A DNA stretch of 64,000 bases from Paraconiothyrium sp. Pb-2020. Taxonomy: Eukaryota; Ascomycota; Dothideomycetes; Pleosporales; Didymosphaeriaceae. The DNA is taken from NCBI GenBank assembly GCA_022419385.1, contig JAJUBI010000002.1, forward strand, positions 4,402,001-4,466,000, read 5' to 3'. The notes under the pieces are model-generated. The model saw only the letters and a program-made list of their open reading frames with translations. It was not told the origin of the DNA and made no database searches. Below, one piece after another: positions 33,818-44,538 of the stretch. Position 1 is the first letter of the stretch; each line of letters opens with the position of its first letter. The position numbers and the translations under genes were made by a program.

Positions 33818-35747
33818 TTACACCTTCGTCTCCAGTACGACATCATCCGCGGCCTCTCGATCAGTAACCCTCACTCTCCTTAACAAGTGCTGGTTGCCAA
33901 CCACGCTTCTTGCACCTGACGCCTCAACCAGCACATTCCCGGCCTCATCGTGGGTTCGATCCCACTCTTCGACCTCTACGTTGGGCACCTTCCTGAGGCG
34001 ATGCGACACACTGCCATCCTGATCCGAAATCAAAGTCTCGGTTCTGATCGAGTAGTGCTTCAACTTTGGTAACCACTTGATCCATACAAAGTAATACAAG
34101 GCGCAAGAGACTAGCAGAGCGATCCCAACAGCACAGTAGGTCGCGTACCAGAAGGAGTAGTCGTTCTCGTCCGGCGGGTACCATGGCATAACCAAGATGA
34201 ACAAGCATACAGCAGCCGAAATGATATTAGCGATGTGCCAGGCTCGGAATGGAGCCTGTGGGAGACCTTCTTTCTTTCTCCGGTGCCTGATAAAGTAGAC
34301 GCCTATGACCATCAGAAATAGGAACACCGAGTCTGGGTAACTGCGGAGATCGACTAAAAAATTGAAAGCATCTCCGAATGGCAGTGCCAGTATAACGATA
34401 ACGGTCAAAGACCACATCAGCAGTGTGGGTGCGAACGGTGTGCCAAAGGGTCGGGTACTCGCCCACACATGAGGGTATGGTACCAATCCTTGACGTGCGC
34501 ATTCGCGCATCATGCGGCTGTGGCCGATAATAACAGCCATGATATTACCCGCAGCGCTAACGGCGATCAGTGCAGGAAGACCTTTTGCAGCCTTGGTCCC
34601 GAAAACGGCTTCGAAAAACATCGCGGCTGCTAATTCGCCCGATTCGCGAATTTCTGCAGCGGGTACGGCGGCGAAATACGCAACGTTGCAGAGCACGTAA
34701 AGAATAGACACAATGAGAAGCGAAAGGGGTGCAACGCGCTTGAGGGTATGGAGCGGGTTCTGAGTAACTATCAGAGTCATCGTACCCAGACTGGCTTAAT
34801 AGCACTAACCTTGATTTCTGCCACGACATTGAAGGCATTGGAATATCCCGTATATGCAAAGTTGATGTTGACGAGAGCGCTGACGATGTCGTTCGCATTG
34901 TTCGTAATCCCGTCGAAACTATTCCTGAAGTTGGCGTGAGGGTCTTTGATATGAGTTCCACCACCGAGAACAACGAAACCAGTAATTGAAATGAAGACGA
35001 GGATGATGAGTTTGACAGCAGAGATCAAGTTCATCAGCCGAAGTGACCATTTATTCGAGATCAAACAGAAAAAGGCCAAAAGGGTGTAGGCTCCAAGAGC
35101 CAACCCCTTGTTAGCCCATTCACCAGCTTGATAGCCCGCGGCTCGGTAGATGTAACGAGCAAGGACGACGGCGTTACTGCTAGAGAACGAAAAGGCTATC
35201 GTTATGAAGGCGTACATCGTGGCGAACAGGAATGCTGGCTTAGGGAAGGCTTGTTCCAGATATACGACCTGGCCTCCGGACCGATGTGGGAAGAGAGATG
35301 CGTATTCGAAGAAAACGGCCAACGCAGCTGAGATCTTTTTAGGTAATGTAGTCAAATTAGGACATATTACTTACCAGCGGCGATAATGGCACCAAAGAAC
35401 CAGTACATCATGGACATCCCGACCGAGTCAAGAGAACGCAAGATGCTGCCAGCTATAAGATTGTCAGTCTTGAACGAACTATGATTTGGTAGTAGATACT
35501 TACGAGTACTGAAAACTCCCGTGCCGACCATCTGACTGACGTTCAAGAACAGGATGCCATACCAGCCGACGTGGTAGCCCAAGGGGCTGATCTGTTCCAC
35601 AGGAGCGCCGTTTGCATCCTGGTACACGGGAACACCTTCAACGGAGAAGCTGTCACCAATCTGCGCATTCTTCTCTTTCACGACTTCAGCATCAACATCT
35701 GCGCCCGAGCCATTGAGCTGGAATATCCGCTTCAGCTGAGCGGCCAT
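33818..35747 (-). CDS. Mup1-type high-affinity methionine permease (APC/LAT superfamily)
   Basis: A plasma-membrane amino-acid permease. Model: exons 35504-35747, 35375-35452, 34810-35327 and 33818-34759; introns 35453-35503, 35328-35374 and 34760-34809, all GT-AG with short pyrimidine tracts; 593 aa. The N-terminal cytosolic part (about 75 aa) is followed by twelve predicted membrane helices. The start of TM1 reads SQMVGTGVFSTPGSIL across the first intron, the classic GxG(I/V)F unwound-helix substrate site of this superfamily. YLEQAFPKPAFLFAT and NVVAEIKNPLHTLKRV (the latter across the last intron) are typical of the Mup1 group. A long cytosolic C-tail of about 100 aa (ending DDVVLETKV) could carry arrestin/ubiquitin-dependent endocytosis signals; the window also encodes an alpha-arrestin, but a link is not shown. 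Confidence 0.92.
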
Positions 35748-35820
35748 GGTCGATGCAGTCCTGGAGCGAGACGAAAGCCTTTGGCGATGCACTCAGAATG
35801 CCCTCTTCTTATAGTTGTTC

Positions 35821-35830
35821 ATATATAAAA
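35821..35830 (-). promoter_or_regulatory. TATA box of the methionine permease gene
   Basis: The minus strand reads TTTTATATAT, 74-83 bases upstream of the ATG at 35747, a normal distance. An upstream in-frame ATG at 35792 lies too close to the element and is less likely as the start. Confidence 0.5.
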
Positions 35831-37387
35831 CCTTGTATGCTGGGGTACGAATCCCGGCAACATGGGTTGTGGATGCTGCAAGCTGCGCCCAGCCTTGCAT
35901 CATCGGTCTCTGTCGCACGCAAGCAGCCAATTAGGAAGGTGTTTTTTCTCGCGACGAAACATCCTTAAGAAGAGGATGCCCGTTGAAGGTGCCCAGAGTT
36001 TTCTCGAAGGCGCCCAGAATACGCCCAGGAGAATCCATGGAATCCGCATTGATCCTACATATTGCCGCGCCGCAGAATGTGCTATGGAGGCTTGGTGGTG
36101 GAAGGACATAGGATGGCAAGCAGCTCTGGTGGGCTGTTGGAGTGATCGGCTATTCAGATAATTGATCTAGATGTCGCCGCGCTGCTACATTGCTGATGCC
36201 CCGAATTTGTGCCCGAGTCAGCCCTCGTTAGCAGTGGCGCGTGTATTGATTACATACTCTTGGTGCAGTTTTCGCTGGTAGGGATTCATTGCTTCTTCGC
36301 GACATGACAGCATCTACAGAGAATGATTTGATACAGTTGTTGCCTGTCACGGTGACTGCCCGCGATCTCAAACATGACAGTCGGACTAGCACAAAAAGCG
36401 GGTGTGGGGGAGGGTAGTGGTGACGAAAGTGAGCGCTTTGGGAGCAAGCCATCCGTTTGATTCTTTCCAGATGCCTCGTCGAGATCGAGAAGAATCGCGT
36501 GAAGTCAACAACGGGTGGACGCGGTGCCAAAAGCCCCACAGAGCCGCATCGTCGTGGCACCGTGGGTCAGCCACGGCGCATCCGCGAGCTAAACCTAATC
36601 CAGACCTTGCATGGAACATGCACAGAGTCATCAATTGATGCATGGCTGCATCCTCTTTCGTTCCTCACAATCATTTATAACAAATGGAAAAACAGCAGCT
36701 GTCTTGTCACTGGTACGGCCTCTAAGCGCGTGTATTCATCGCTATAGAGATCGTACTCGCCGACGTAGGAACGTCTTTACCGTACCTATGGTAGGTACTC
36801 GCCCGAGACAACGAGGGAAAAGCAAGAAATCAATACAGTTCGCATACATAGTCTCGAGTCGCACGTACCATAGTCATCCAACATTATAAATACTACAACG
36901 TTCAGCAGGTTGGTTACCGCACAGACCATCACATTTAGTGGTGGCCTGAGAGTGAAGTACCCGTGGATCAGCAACCGATGACCCATCCACCCTCCATCTC
37001 ATGTAAAGGGCGAAGGGCGAACCATCTCTTCCGTACCATAGCCCAAACAGTCTCTTCGCCCTGTAAGCGCCGTGAAATAGTCAAATCCAGAGTAGTAGCC
37101 AGCTACTCGTACACCGCCACACTGCCACCACCAGCGAGGTACCATTCGTCAATTGACATCATGAGCGACCAAAATATCATTATCTTAATGCGGCACAGGA
37201 GCATTCCTGATCTTTAGGCATGACTGTGGGGTGCAGACCCGTGTAAAGACTCATCTCCAATGGAAGGCCTCATCGCAGAGCTGCCTTCAGGCAGCACCGC
37301 CTCCGCCGCAAGTGCTACCCCGTTTTTGGTCAGCTACCAAACGTTGACTCAATGTGCCCTCACAACCAGCCACATTATTTAATGCCA

Positions 37388-37394
37388 TATAAAT
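37388..37394 (+). promoter_or_regulatory. TATA box of the RBR ligase gene
   Basis: TATAAAT lies 55 bases before the ATG at 37443. The leader between them is pyrimidine/A-rich, and the start context is TTCACCATGGG. Confidence 0.5.
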
Positions 37395-37442
37395 GTAGTA
37401 TAACTCCCAGATACAACCCTTCAACAAAGTCAGACCTTCACC

Positions 37443-39521
37443 ATGGGCTCCAAACTTAGCCGGACCGTGCGTGAGCACAAGGCAACTGCTTCACCGCGAG
37501 CCGCAACTTCCCAGCAAGACCAAATGCAGGTTGATAATCGCCAAGAAGCGCATGGAAAAGAGCAAACGGACAATGGCACAACCGCTACTTCCACTTCATC
37601 CCACGATTCTCCCGCGTCCCCTACATCAGCTCAAGACACCGACGCGATGGATATCGTTCAGTACCCGCGACGGTCCACTGATTCGCGCTCAGCATCCATT
37701 CTCCGAGACCTCGAACAGCTGCCATCAGGCGTGGCAGAAGATCGGCCGCTTCCAATACTGCAAGCCTCGAGGCCCCAAGAACCACCGCCTCCGCCGCCAT
37801 CCCCCCAAAATTGCCTAATTTGCTGCACACCGTGTGAAGGACCCGAGAAGAAACCTGCGAAGGCACTTCAACCATGCAGCAGGTGCGAAAATGCGTATTG
37901 CGTACCATGCCTCAAGAATATGTTCCTCGAGGCCTGCAAGGACCTATCCCGGATGCCGCCGCGCTGTTGCACCCAGATACCGATACATCATATCCGCCCA
38001 TATCTCTCGTCAGACGAGATGAATCTGTTCAAGTCCAAGTATGAGGAGTGGGGAACACCAAATCCATTCTACTGCCCAATTGCACGATGCTCCACTTTCA
38101 TACCCAACCACTTGCTTCCGCAAGCGAGAAAAAACAGCAAAGGCAAGCAGCGAGTAGACTCTGGGATCGGAACACCCACCAAACCTACAGTATCCTGCCC
38201 CGAGTGCGCTGTCGATATCTGCATAAATTGCAGGAGCCTATCACACGACGGAGTATGTGGCGTCTTCGACTTTGGAGTAGACAAGGAGACGGCAGATCTG
38301 CTACAGAAGTGGGGATACAGAAAGTGTCCAAAATGTGGGCAAGGAGTGAAGCGCATGTATGGGTGCAATCATATGCAGTGCCGTTGTGGAGCGCACTTCT
38401 GCTGGGGATGCATGCAAGGGAAGGACAACTGTATAGGAGACTGTGACGATGATGAAGACGAAGACTACTCGGATTATGAGCCTGACGAGGAAGAGGAAGA
38501 GGAAGAGATTGCACCAATCGCACCAGCCCCTCCAGCCTGGAATCTTGCACATGTATTTCCTCACATGTCACAAACTCAAGAGCCTACAGAGTCATTGGAG
38601 CCAACGGCATCCCAACCGCCTAACGACACCATGGCAGACTCAACAATCTCCACCCCGCGAGTTAGAAACTTAGACGGAGGATCTGGGGCCTACTGGGCGG
38701 ATCAAGACCTCGACTTTGGCGACGAGCCAACAGACGATTATCAGGATCGTTCATGGGACTGTTACCACGACTTTGGCACAGCGAAGATAAAGATGAAAGA
38801 CGCCTTTCGGCATGATGCACAGGACTTTCAGATGGAATGCATGAAATGTTGGGCTACCGTACACCCAGAAGTAGTAATGCCTGCTTCCGCCCGCGGCAGA
38901 AAGAGCAAGATAACTACCGCCGTCTCATCTGCCAGCCGCGCAATACGCATACTTTCTAGAAGACGTACGGGCATGACACAGCACGCTCGAAGACGCGCTA
39001 TGGGCTCTCTCCGCGGTACCCAGTCAATGGACCATCTCGAAGCCACGGCTTCTCCACTGAGCAGCTCGCCTGCTTCTTTCTCGAGCGCGGTGATATACCG
39101 CGATTCACTACAAGTTGAACATCAACAAGCCTTCGACGGAAGTGCTGCAGCACGCGTGGTCGATCTGTACGGTAACACCATCGCCACGGCACAGGAGAAG
39201 AATGTGGATGAGCACATGCCTGATTGGGACCAAGTGGGCGAGGACAAGAGCGGACTAAATTTTGCAACAAACAGCACGCCTTTCAGCTTCGCGTACGAAT
39301 GCTATGACTGTGGCCTGCTCGTCTGCCACCGGTGCAAAGACGCTCTCCCGGGACATCAGGTGGAGGTATATGTGGAGGGGGACACGGCTGAGGATGAACA
39401 CAAAGGCGACGAAGAGACTCGCAATGTGGCTGGCGATGAAGGTGGGGCCGGCAGCACGGCGCATGGTCCTGAAGTGGATGCGGACGAAGAGCCTGAGAAC
39501 TCAAAGATGGTATTGGAATAG
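37443..39521 (+). CDS. RBR (RING1-IBR-RING2) E3 ubiquitin ligase with N-myristoylation motif
   Basis: RBR ligases take ubiquitin from an E2 onto a RING2 cysteine and then onto the substrate. Single exon, 692 aa. The N-terminus MGSKLSRT fits an N-myristoylation signal (Gly2, Ser6), suggesting membrane attachment. A disordered Ser/Thr/Pro/Gln-rich region follows (about 10-120). RING1 spans about 124-176 (CLICC...C...CSRC...YCVPCL...CC), IBR about 211-272, and RING2 295-323 (CPKCGQGV..., then GCNHMQCRCGAHFCWGC). The likely catalytic cysteine is C308 in GCNHM. Then comes an acidic run, a long middle segment, and a C-terminal Cys pair region (CYDCGLLVCHRCKD, about residue 620). The last 50 residues are acidic. 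The substrate is unknown. No intron is needed and no break is seen. Confidence 0.9.
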   Translation: MGSKLSRTVREHKATASPRAATSQQDQMQVDNRQEAHGKEQTDNGTTATSTSSHDSPASPTSAQDTDAMDIVQYPRRSTDSRSASILRDLEQLPSGVAEDRPLPILQASRPQEPPPPPPSPQNCLICCTPCEGPEKKPAKALQPCSRCENAYCVPCLKNMFLEACKDLSRMPPRCCTQIPIHHIRPYLSSDEMNLFKSKYEEWGTPNPFYCPIARCSTFIPNHLLPQARKNSKGKQRVDSGIGTPTKPTVSCPECAVDICINCRSLSHDGVCGVFDFGVDKETADLLQKWGYRKCPKCGQGVKRMYGCNHMQCRCGAHFCWGCMQGKDNCIGDCDDDEDEDYSDYEPDEEEEEEEIAPIAPAPPAWNLAHVFPHMSQTQEPTESLEPTASQPPNDTMADSTISTPRVRNLDGGSGAYWADQDLDFGDEPTDDYQDRSWDCYHDFGTAKIKMKDAFRHDAQDFQMECMKCWATVHPEVVMPASARGRKSKITTAVSSASRAIRILSRRRTGMTQHARRRAMGSLRGTQSMDHLEATASPLSSSPASFSSAVIYRDSLQVEHQQAFDGSAAARVVDLYGNTIATAQEKNVDEHMPDWDQVGEDKSGLNFATNSTPFSFAYECYDCGLLVCHRCKDALPGHQVEVYVEGDTAEDEHKGDEETRNVAGDEGGAGSTAHGPEVDADEEPENSKMVLE

Positions 39522-40481
39522 GCAGGATTTCAAATGCTACAAGCAGGCTGCGTCCTTCAGCGTGTTCGGAGAGCACGAAGTAACCTTTCGAAGTTTCCTG
39601 GCATAGCACGGCGTTATAGGATTCCAGGATCAGCATACTTGGCAGAAATGAGAAGACTCTATCGACTCATCTTACATGCGACCCTGAATGATGACAGCTA
39701 TAATTCAATAATGTAAGACGAGGTTGAGTTCGGAGTGTTGAGTCCTAGATTGATAGACTACTCTTTCATTGTTAAGCCACGGCTAGTTATTACTACGGGC
39801 AAGTCTGGAGTTGACGCAAAGAAGATGTCTTGGTGATGGTAGGGTACACGTTTCTGTCTATATCAATGTATCACAAGATGCATTCATACCACAGCGACAC
39901 TGGACTTCGGTTGATTTATAGCGAAGTTGCCAGCCGTACCAGAAGCTGTCAGAGGCGCGGTGTCACGATTTCATGCAGCTTCGGCTACCTATAGTACTTC
40001 TTGTCCCTGGCTTAGCCAGACTATGGGTCCATAACGGAGCAGCTGATGAGCTAGGGTGACGGCTGTTTTTCTGTCGATCTTTCCACGCTGCTGCACACCA
40101 TTGCTCTATCCCATCGAAGCGTTCGCTGCATCTGCCCTTCGCCATTGCGCTTGTAGACTTTGCAAGCATATTTTTGCGCTGTGGAAGGAAGGTTAGGACG
40201 GCGTCTAAGATTAATGACCATACACATTTCACAAGCACAAGGTGACACAATTGGTAAAGAGCAAGTAAAAGGAGTAAAATCTTAGCATAGCTAACACATC
40301 CAGATAGATGATTTGCCCGCCACACCATCCCTTGTGAGATCCGTGTAATCTTTTTGTCCTGACGGCCATCCGGCCCACGTTTCCTTTCATGTAGCATTCA
40401 CACTGTTCAGATGACGGTCATTAAGCCATCAGGTTGCGTGACTCCCGCAGGTCACGCAAGTTCCGCTATAAGGGAAACACA
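39522..40481. other. Convergent 3' flanks, about 1 kb
   Basis: Between the RBR ligase stop (plus) and the Stm1-like gene stop (minus). Short frames only. No RNA gene or repeat is supported. Confidence 0.45.
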
Positions 40482-41797
40482 CTATGCACCCAGGCTGGGG
40501 AAAGCGTTGTTGTCCTTGAGGTTGGGGCCAGACTGGGCACCACCACGGGGTCCGCGTCCGCCACGGCCCTCGCCACGACCTTCGCCGCGACCACGGCCAC
40601 GGAACTCGCCGCCGCGTCCACCACGGCCCTCGCCACGGCCACGACCGCCACGGCCGCGTCCACCGAAGTTCTCGCGGGGAGCAGGCTGAAGAAGGCGGTC
40701 TCCGTCAAGCTCGACGAAGGCCTTCTCCTTACGCTCACGAGTGCGCTGTTTCTTGCCACCAGTTCCGGCAATGAAGTCCTCGTCGTCGTCGCGGGCGACG
40801 GCCTTGCCCTCGGGAAACTTGGCGGAGCTGCCCTCGTTGGCCTTGCGCACGTTCTGGTTGCCAAGGTCAAGCTTCTTCTGGGCGAGCTCAGCAAGGTACT
40901 GCTCGTAAGACTTGGTCTTCTCTTCAGGCTCGGTCTCAACAGTGGCGTCAGCATCGGCGGCGGCGTCCTCAGCGACGGCCTCCTTCTCATCCTTCTGGGC
41001 GATAGCCTCGCCAGCGGTCTCATCGGCGAGCTCAGCAGGGCCGTCGGCGCCTCCCCATCCGTGAGCAACTTGCTTGTCGTGGTCGCTAGTCGTAGTCAGT
41101 TAAAGAGCGGCAAGAGAGCAGAAGGCATAACATACGCAACACCGGTTCGGCTCGCACGGTCGCCCCTAGCACCACCACGGCCACCACGGCCTCCACGTCC
41201 ACCACGTCCACGTCCGCGGCCTTCTCCGCGAGGATAGTCACCACCCTCGCCCTCGAATCGAGCACCTCGGCTGCGGTTCTTATCCGCACCTACGTTGCGA
41301 TCCCGGAGGTCTGCACAAGTTAGCTATGATCCCCAATCGAAGCTACCGTCGCTCAGCCAGACCACTGCATGCCAGCGTCGTAGCCGGAGCTCAGGAAGAT
41401 AAACATACAGTTGTCGTTGGCGTTGTCAGAGTCCTTGATAGGGCGGGAAGTAGTGGAGGTAGTGGCGGCACCGGACCGTGCAGGAGCTTCGGCGGGAGCA
41501 TTGCGCTTGCCTGTTCTCGCGGCGGGCTTGTCGACAGTCTTGACCGGCGGCTGGGGGGTAGCGCGCTCGGGGTCGAGCTCTGGGTCGTTGCCTGTGACGA
41601 ACCGTTAGTGGGATCCTCAGGTCTCGCGACTATGTCAATGTAGGATCGACGCACCCAGCAACTCGTACAGGTTCTGCAAGAGGTCAGCAATGTTTTGCAA
41701 TGTGCGATTGAGGAATTGCGTGGGCAACTCGAGGAAGCGCAGAGGCTCGCGGGGTCTGATGCAAGGTGGAGTAACGCACCTTGGAAGCGATGGACAT
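40482..41797 (-). CDS. Stm1/HABP4 (SERPINE1-mRNA-binding)-type ribosome-associated RGG protein
   Basis: Members of this family bind ribosomes and mRNA and preserve dormant 80S ribosomes. Model: exons 41780-41797, 41655-41673, 41409-41591, 41136-41310 and 40482-41085; introns 41674-41779, 41592-41654, 41311-41408 and 41086-41135; 332 aa. The N-terminus MSIASKNLYELLGNDPELDP is built across three exons and matches the Stm1 start (SKNLYDLLGN-type). A basic RGG patch follows (residues about 95-125), then the HABP4/PAI-RBP1 domain (TKSYEQYLAELAQKKLDL..., VRKANEG), then a long C-terminal RGG/RGE-rich tail ending NAFPSLGA. The first two coding exons are only 18 and 19 nt. The joins all keep phase and the branch sites are good, so the model is strong. 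Confidence 0.88.
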
Positions 41798-42227
41798 TCT
41801 GAAGAGTTAAAGCGCCTTTCGCGCTTGTCCTTCTAGACGCTCAATCTGATGGAAGACGGTGAAAATTACGAGAGCGGGCCCTGGGGTGCAAGGGTCGCGG
41901 CTCTCAAGAAACAGGTGGATAGCTCGAAGCGTGTCGCAGTTGACGTTGAGGATGGACGGTAAATTTCGATTGTGGATGGAGCTGTTCGCTTAGTCAATAG
42001 CGGCCCGTGCCCACCCTCCCGAGCACAAAGCAACGTCTCAGTTGCCTGCATGCAGATGTGCATATTCAGCTTATGGTAACCTTGCATGCTGAAAATGGCT
42101 GTCGAGTTACCAATTCACAAATACGAGGGGAACGACGAGAAGAAGCCATGAGAAGCGCTGTTGCGCTTCTCGATACAGTGGGTGAGCAGCTGCCCCTCAC
42201 TTGAGAGAGCAACAGCGAGCTACTCCT
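41798..42227. other. Promoter region of the Stm1-like gene
   Basis: About 0.43 kb. Only short frames are present, and I see no specific element. Confidence 0.35.
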
Positions 42228-42974
42228 TCACAAAACCCCAAGACCAATCATGCGGCAATGCATGGCCTTTCCGAATTCCAATACTTGCTTGTGGATACGA
42301 TGGCAATTGATCTCTGCTGTTGCACGTGAGGTCTGTGGTGCAGGTGAAGTCCAGTAAGTGCGCTTAGCTCGGAAAGTCCTCGAATACCCACACTGCATCA
42401 AAACCATACGACTAGAACAGCCTTCGCAGAAGGACAGGCACGTACATCTGCACGAACAATTGGGTACGAATTGGACACAATAAGCTGCATCTGTAAGTTG
42501 CTGCGCGAGCTCTGGCGACGTCAGTCCAAGAATTCGCAGGTTCGTACACTGATCTGTGCGTCTCCGCAGCCGAGATGCGACCTGCGAGGCGTCTGGGGTA
42601 GGAATGACGTTCATCGACAAGAATGGCAATTGCAGAACAGCCACTTGTGGCTCGCCGCCCAATTGAACGCGAGTGACTCGATGGTAGAAGAGATCATTTC
42701 GATCCGAGCGCAAGTATTTACAGAATCTATGCTGGGTCTCTGAATCGAAGCGACCCTTAGTCTGGCCGTCAATATGGAACAGCGAAGTAGTGACTGCCCA
42801 AGCCACTTTCCGTAGTGATAAACCTAGATCCAACCCACCTGTTTTAACAAAATGATTCCCTAATAAACTTTTGAAAATGCCGCCGTCCTTGAAAACAAAA
42901 ACCCGTTAACGCATGGCCTTCGTGGGGTAATCCTTGCCTAGGACAACAAACGCCGCGATCGAATCCTCGACCAT
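42228..42974 (-). CDS. Possible orphan gene (two exons), weakly supported
   Basis: A tentative model joins exon 42911-42974 (MVEDSIAAFVVLGKDYPTKA) through an intron at 42839-42910 (GTTAAC...AACAG, phase 1) to a frame running to 42228, about 224 aa. The first 130 residues have a reasonable coding texture with hydrophobic/charged alternation (LRKVAWAVTTSLFHIDGQTK, later LRILGLTSPELAQQL), like fast-evolving fungal F-box-type orphans. The C-terminal third is Cys/Ser/Arg-rich and may be read-through past a missed intron. The donor is non-consensus and no family is recognised. Confidence 0.3.
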
Positions 42975-43142
42975 GCCATGCGCACTCTGACGCCCGCTGA
43001 AACAAACAAACAAACCGTTCGAAAAAGTCCCAAAATTGAATGCATCATCTCGTAATGTCTTCATACAGTCCGAGAATGTAACTTCGGAGCTCGTGCTTTG
43101 GTGAATTATGTATACGAATCACATATTTCGTGATGCTGTGCC

Positions 43143-44538
43143 TCATCTCGATTCATACATGGTCGGAAAGTGCATGCTGGCAGACAGTCCGAATGGATCC
43201 GCATCTAGCATGGGATCGTAAGGGTCGAAGAGAGTATTCATCCCGTTAAACGCATGATTCCCGTCGTTAGCCGCTACCGGCGCATTGTTCGTATATGGCG
43301 GGTTCTGCGAAGGTGGCATTGGAGGCTGCATACTTTGCGACTGCATCGAGTTCGGCGGGAAGGCATGTGGGTATGGACCAGGCCCAGCGGAGTGGTCGCT
43401 AGGGTCTTCTTGGTCAAGCATGTCGCCTTGCTCGTCGTACTCTTGCTCTGCACAACAAAATTAGCCTAGGATACAACGGCCTACCCCCCCAAATAGGAAT
43501 GGGTCAGCTTACCTAGTTGATTCATATGCTCCGAATAGGGAGTCGGGAAGTAAGACTGCGGGCCGCCGCTGGTGCTACTCTGTGTCATTACACTCCCTCC
43601 GCTGCCCGTGGATGCACTCGATATGCCGTTCGAGGGCGGTTGGTTCGTGATAAGCGATGGCCGCTGAGGGCCCATTACAGGCGTGAATTGGGATCTAGGT
43701 TGCTGTGGCTGTAATTGTTGGTGCCGCTGGGGTTGCTGTTGCGGTGGAATGGACCCGAAGTTGGGAGACACCGATGTGCCTTGTGGAATGAAGTTCGGCG
43801 AGCGCGTAGCCGACGCGACGGGCGAGGGTAGATGCGAGCCGGGAGTAGGCTGCGACAGTGGTGAACGATTTGGGATTGCTCCATCGGGTTGAATCATGGG
43901 CAAACCATGCACACCTTCAGCCTTGGGCAGCCCTCCTAGTGATCGGCGATTCTGCTGTTGTCTGTTCATCATTGCGCGCTGCTGGAGCGGTGGTTGGTTT
44001 GGTGAAGCCGTTGGAGGCGCCGGTCTTTGCGTGGGACCTAGGTTGGGACTGCCGGTCTTTACGTGGAGCTCAGCTTGAACATCGATACCTTTCTCAAGCA
44101 GGATTCTCTCGAGCAGCGAGTTCTTGTACCGGAGCATCAAACACTCGTCGGCAGCACTGCGGTGACTCTGCTGCAGGTTCTGCAGGGTGTCTTCATGGTG
44201 TTTGATAGTGCTCTCGAGCTGCTTGATGTACTCGGTGCGGCGCTCGCGGAAGGCAGCCTGGGCCTGACGGTTGCGCTGCTTGCGCTCCTCCGAGGTGGCA
44301 TATATCTTGCGGCGCGTTAGTGTGGGCTCAGACATTTGGATTTGCAGAGTGCCAGGCATCATGGGGAGCTCACAGGCTTGCGTCCGCCTTTGCGCTTCTG
44401 CTGCTGCTGCGGGTTGTCCTGGGTATATGCAGCTGGTTCGGGCTCAGGCGACGAGGCTATGGAGGAGGTCGAGCCATCCCGCTCAGCGTCCGTCTTGCCC
44501 ACCGTGGCCGTCATATCTGTTACGACACTATCACCCAT
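43143..44538 (-). CDS. bZIP transcription factor
   Basis: Model: exons 44374-44538, 43513-44305 and 43143-43447; introns 44306-44373 (GTGAGC...ACTAAC...CAAG) and 43448-43512 (GTAAGC...TGCAG); 420 aa. The basic region is assembled across the first intron: KRKGGRKP joins IYATSEERKQ, then RNRQAQAAFRERRTEYIKQL, followed by a leucine-zipper coiled coil to about residue 130 (SLLERILLEKGIDVQAEL). The rest is disordered, Pro/Gln/Ser-rich (a Q/P run near QQQPQRHQQLQPQQ) and ends acidic and Met/Pro-rich, typical of activation regions. The pattern resembles the MeaB-type nitrogen-regulation bZIP group, but I hold that name tentatively. The start is chosen at 44538; the frame is open upstream to 44586 and a CAG directly precedes the ATG, so a 5' exon is possible. 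Confidence 0.87.

Larger units (their letters stand above)
35748..37442. other. Divergent intergenic region, about 1.7 kb
   Basis: This separates the permease (minus) from the RBR ligase (plus). It contains both promoters and no gene I can support. Overlapping frames around 36.2-36.9 kb are short and family-less. Confidence 0.45.

Noticed and set aside
35840..35870. tRNA-like GGGTACGAATCCC near the permease promoter
   Set aside because: It lacks the TTC of the T-loop and the other arms; chance palindrome-like sequence.
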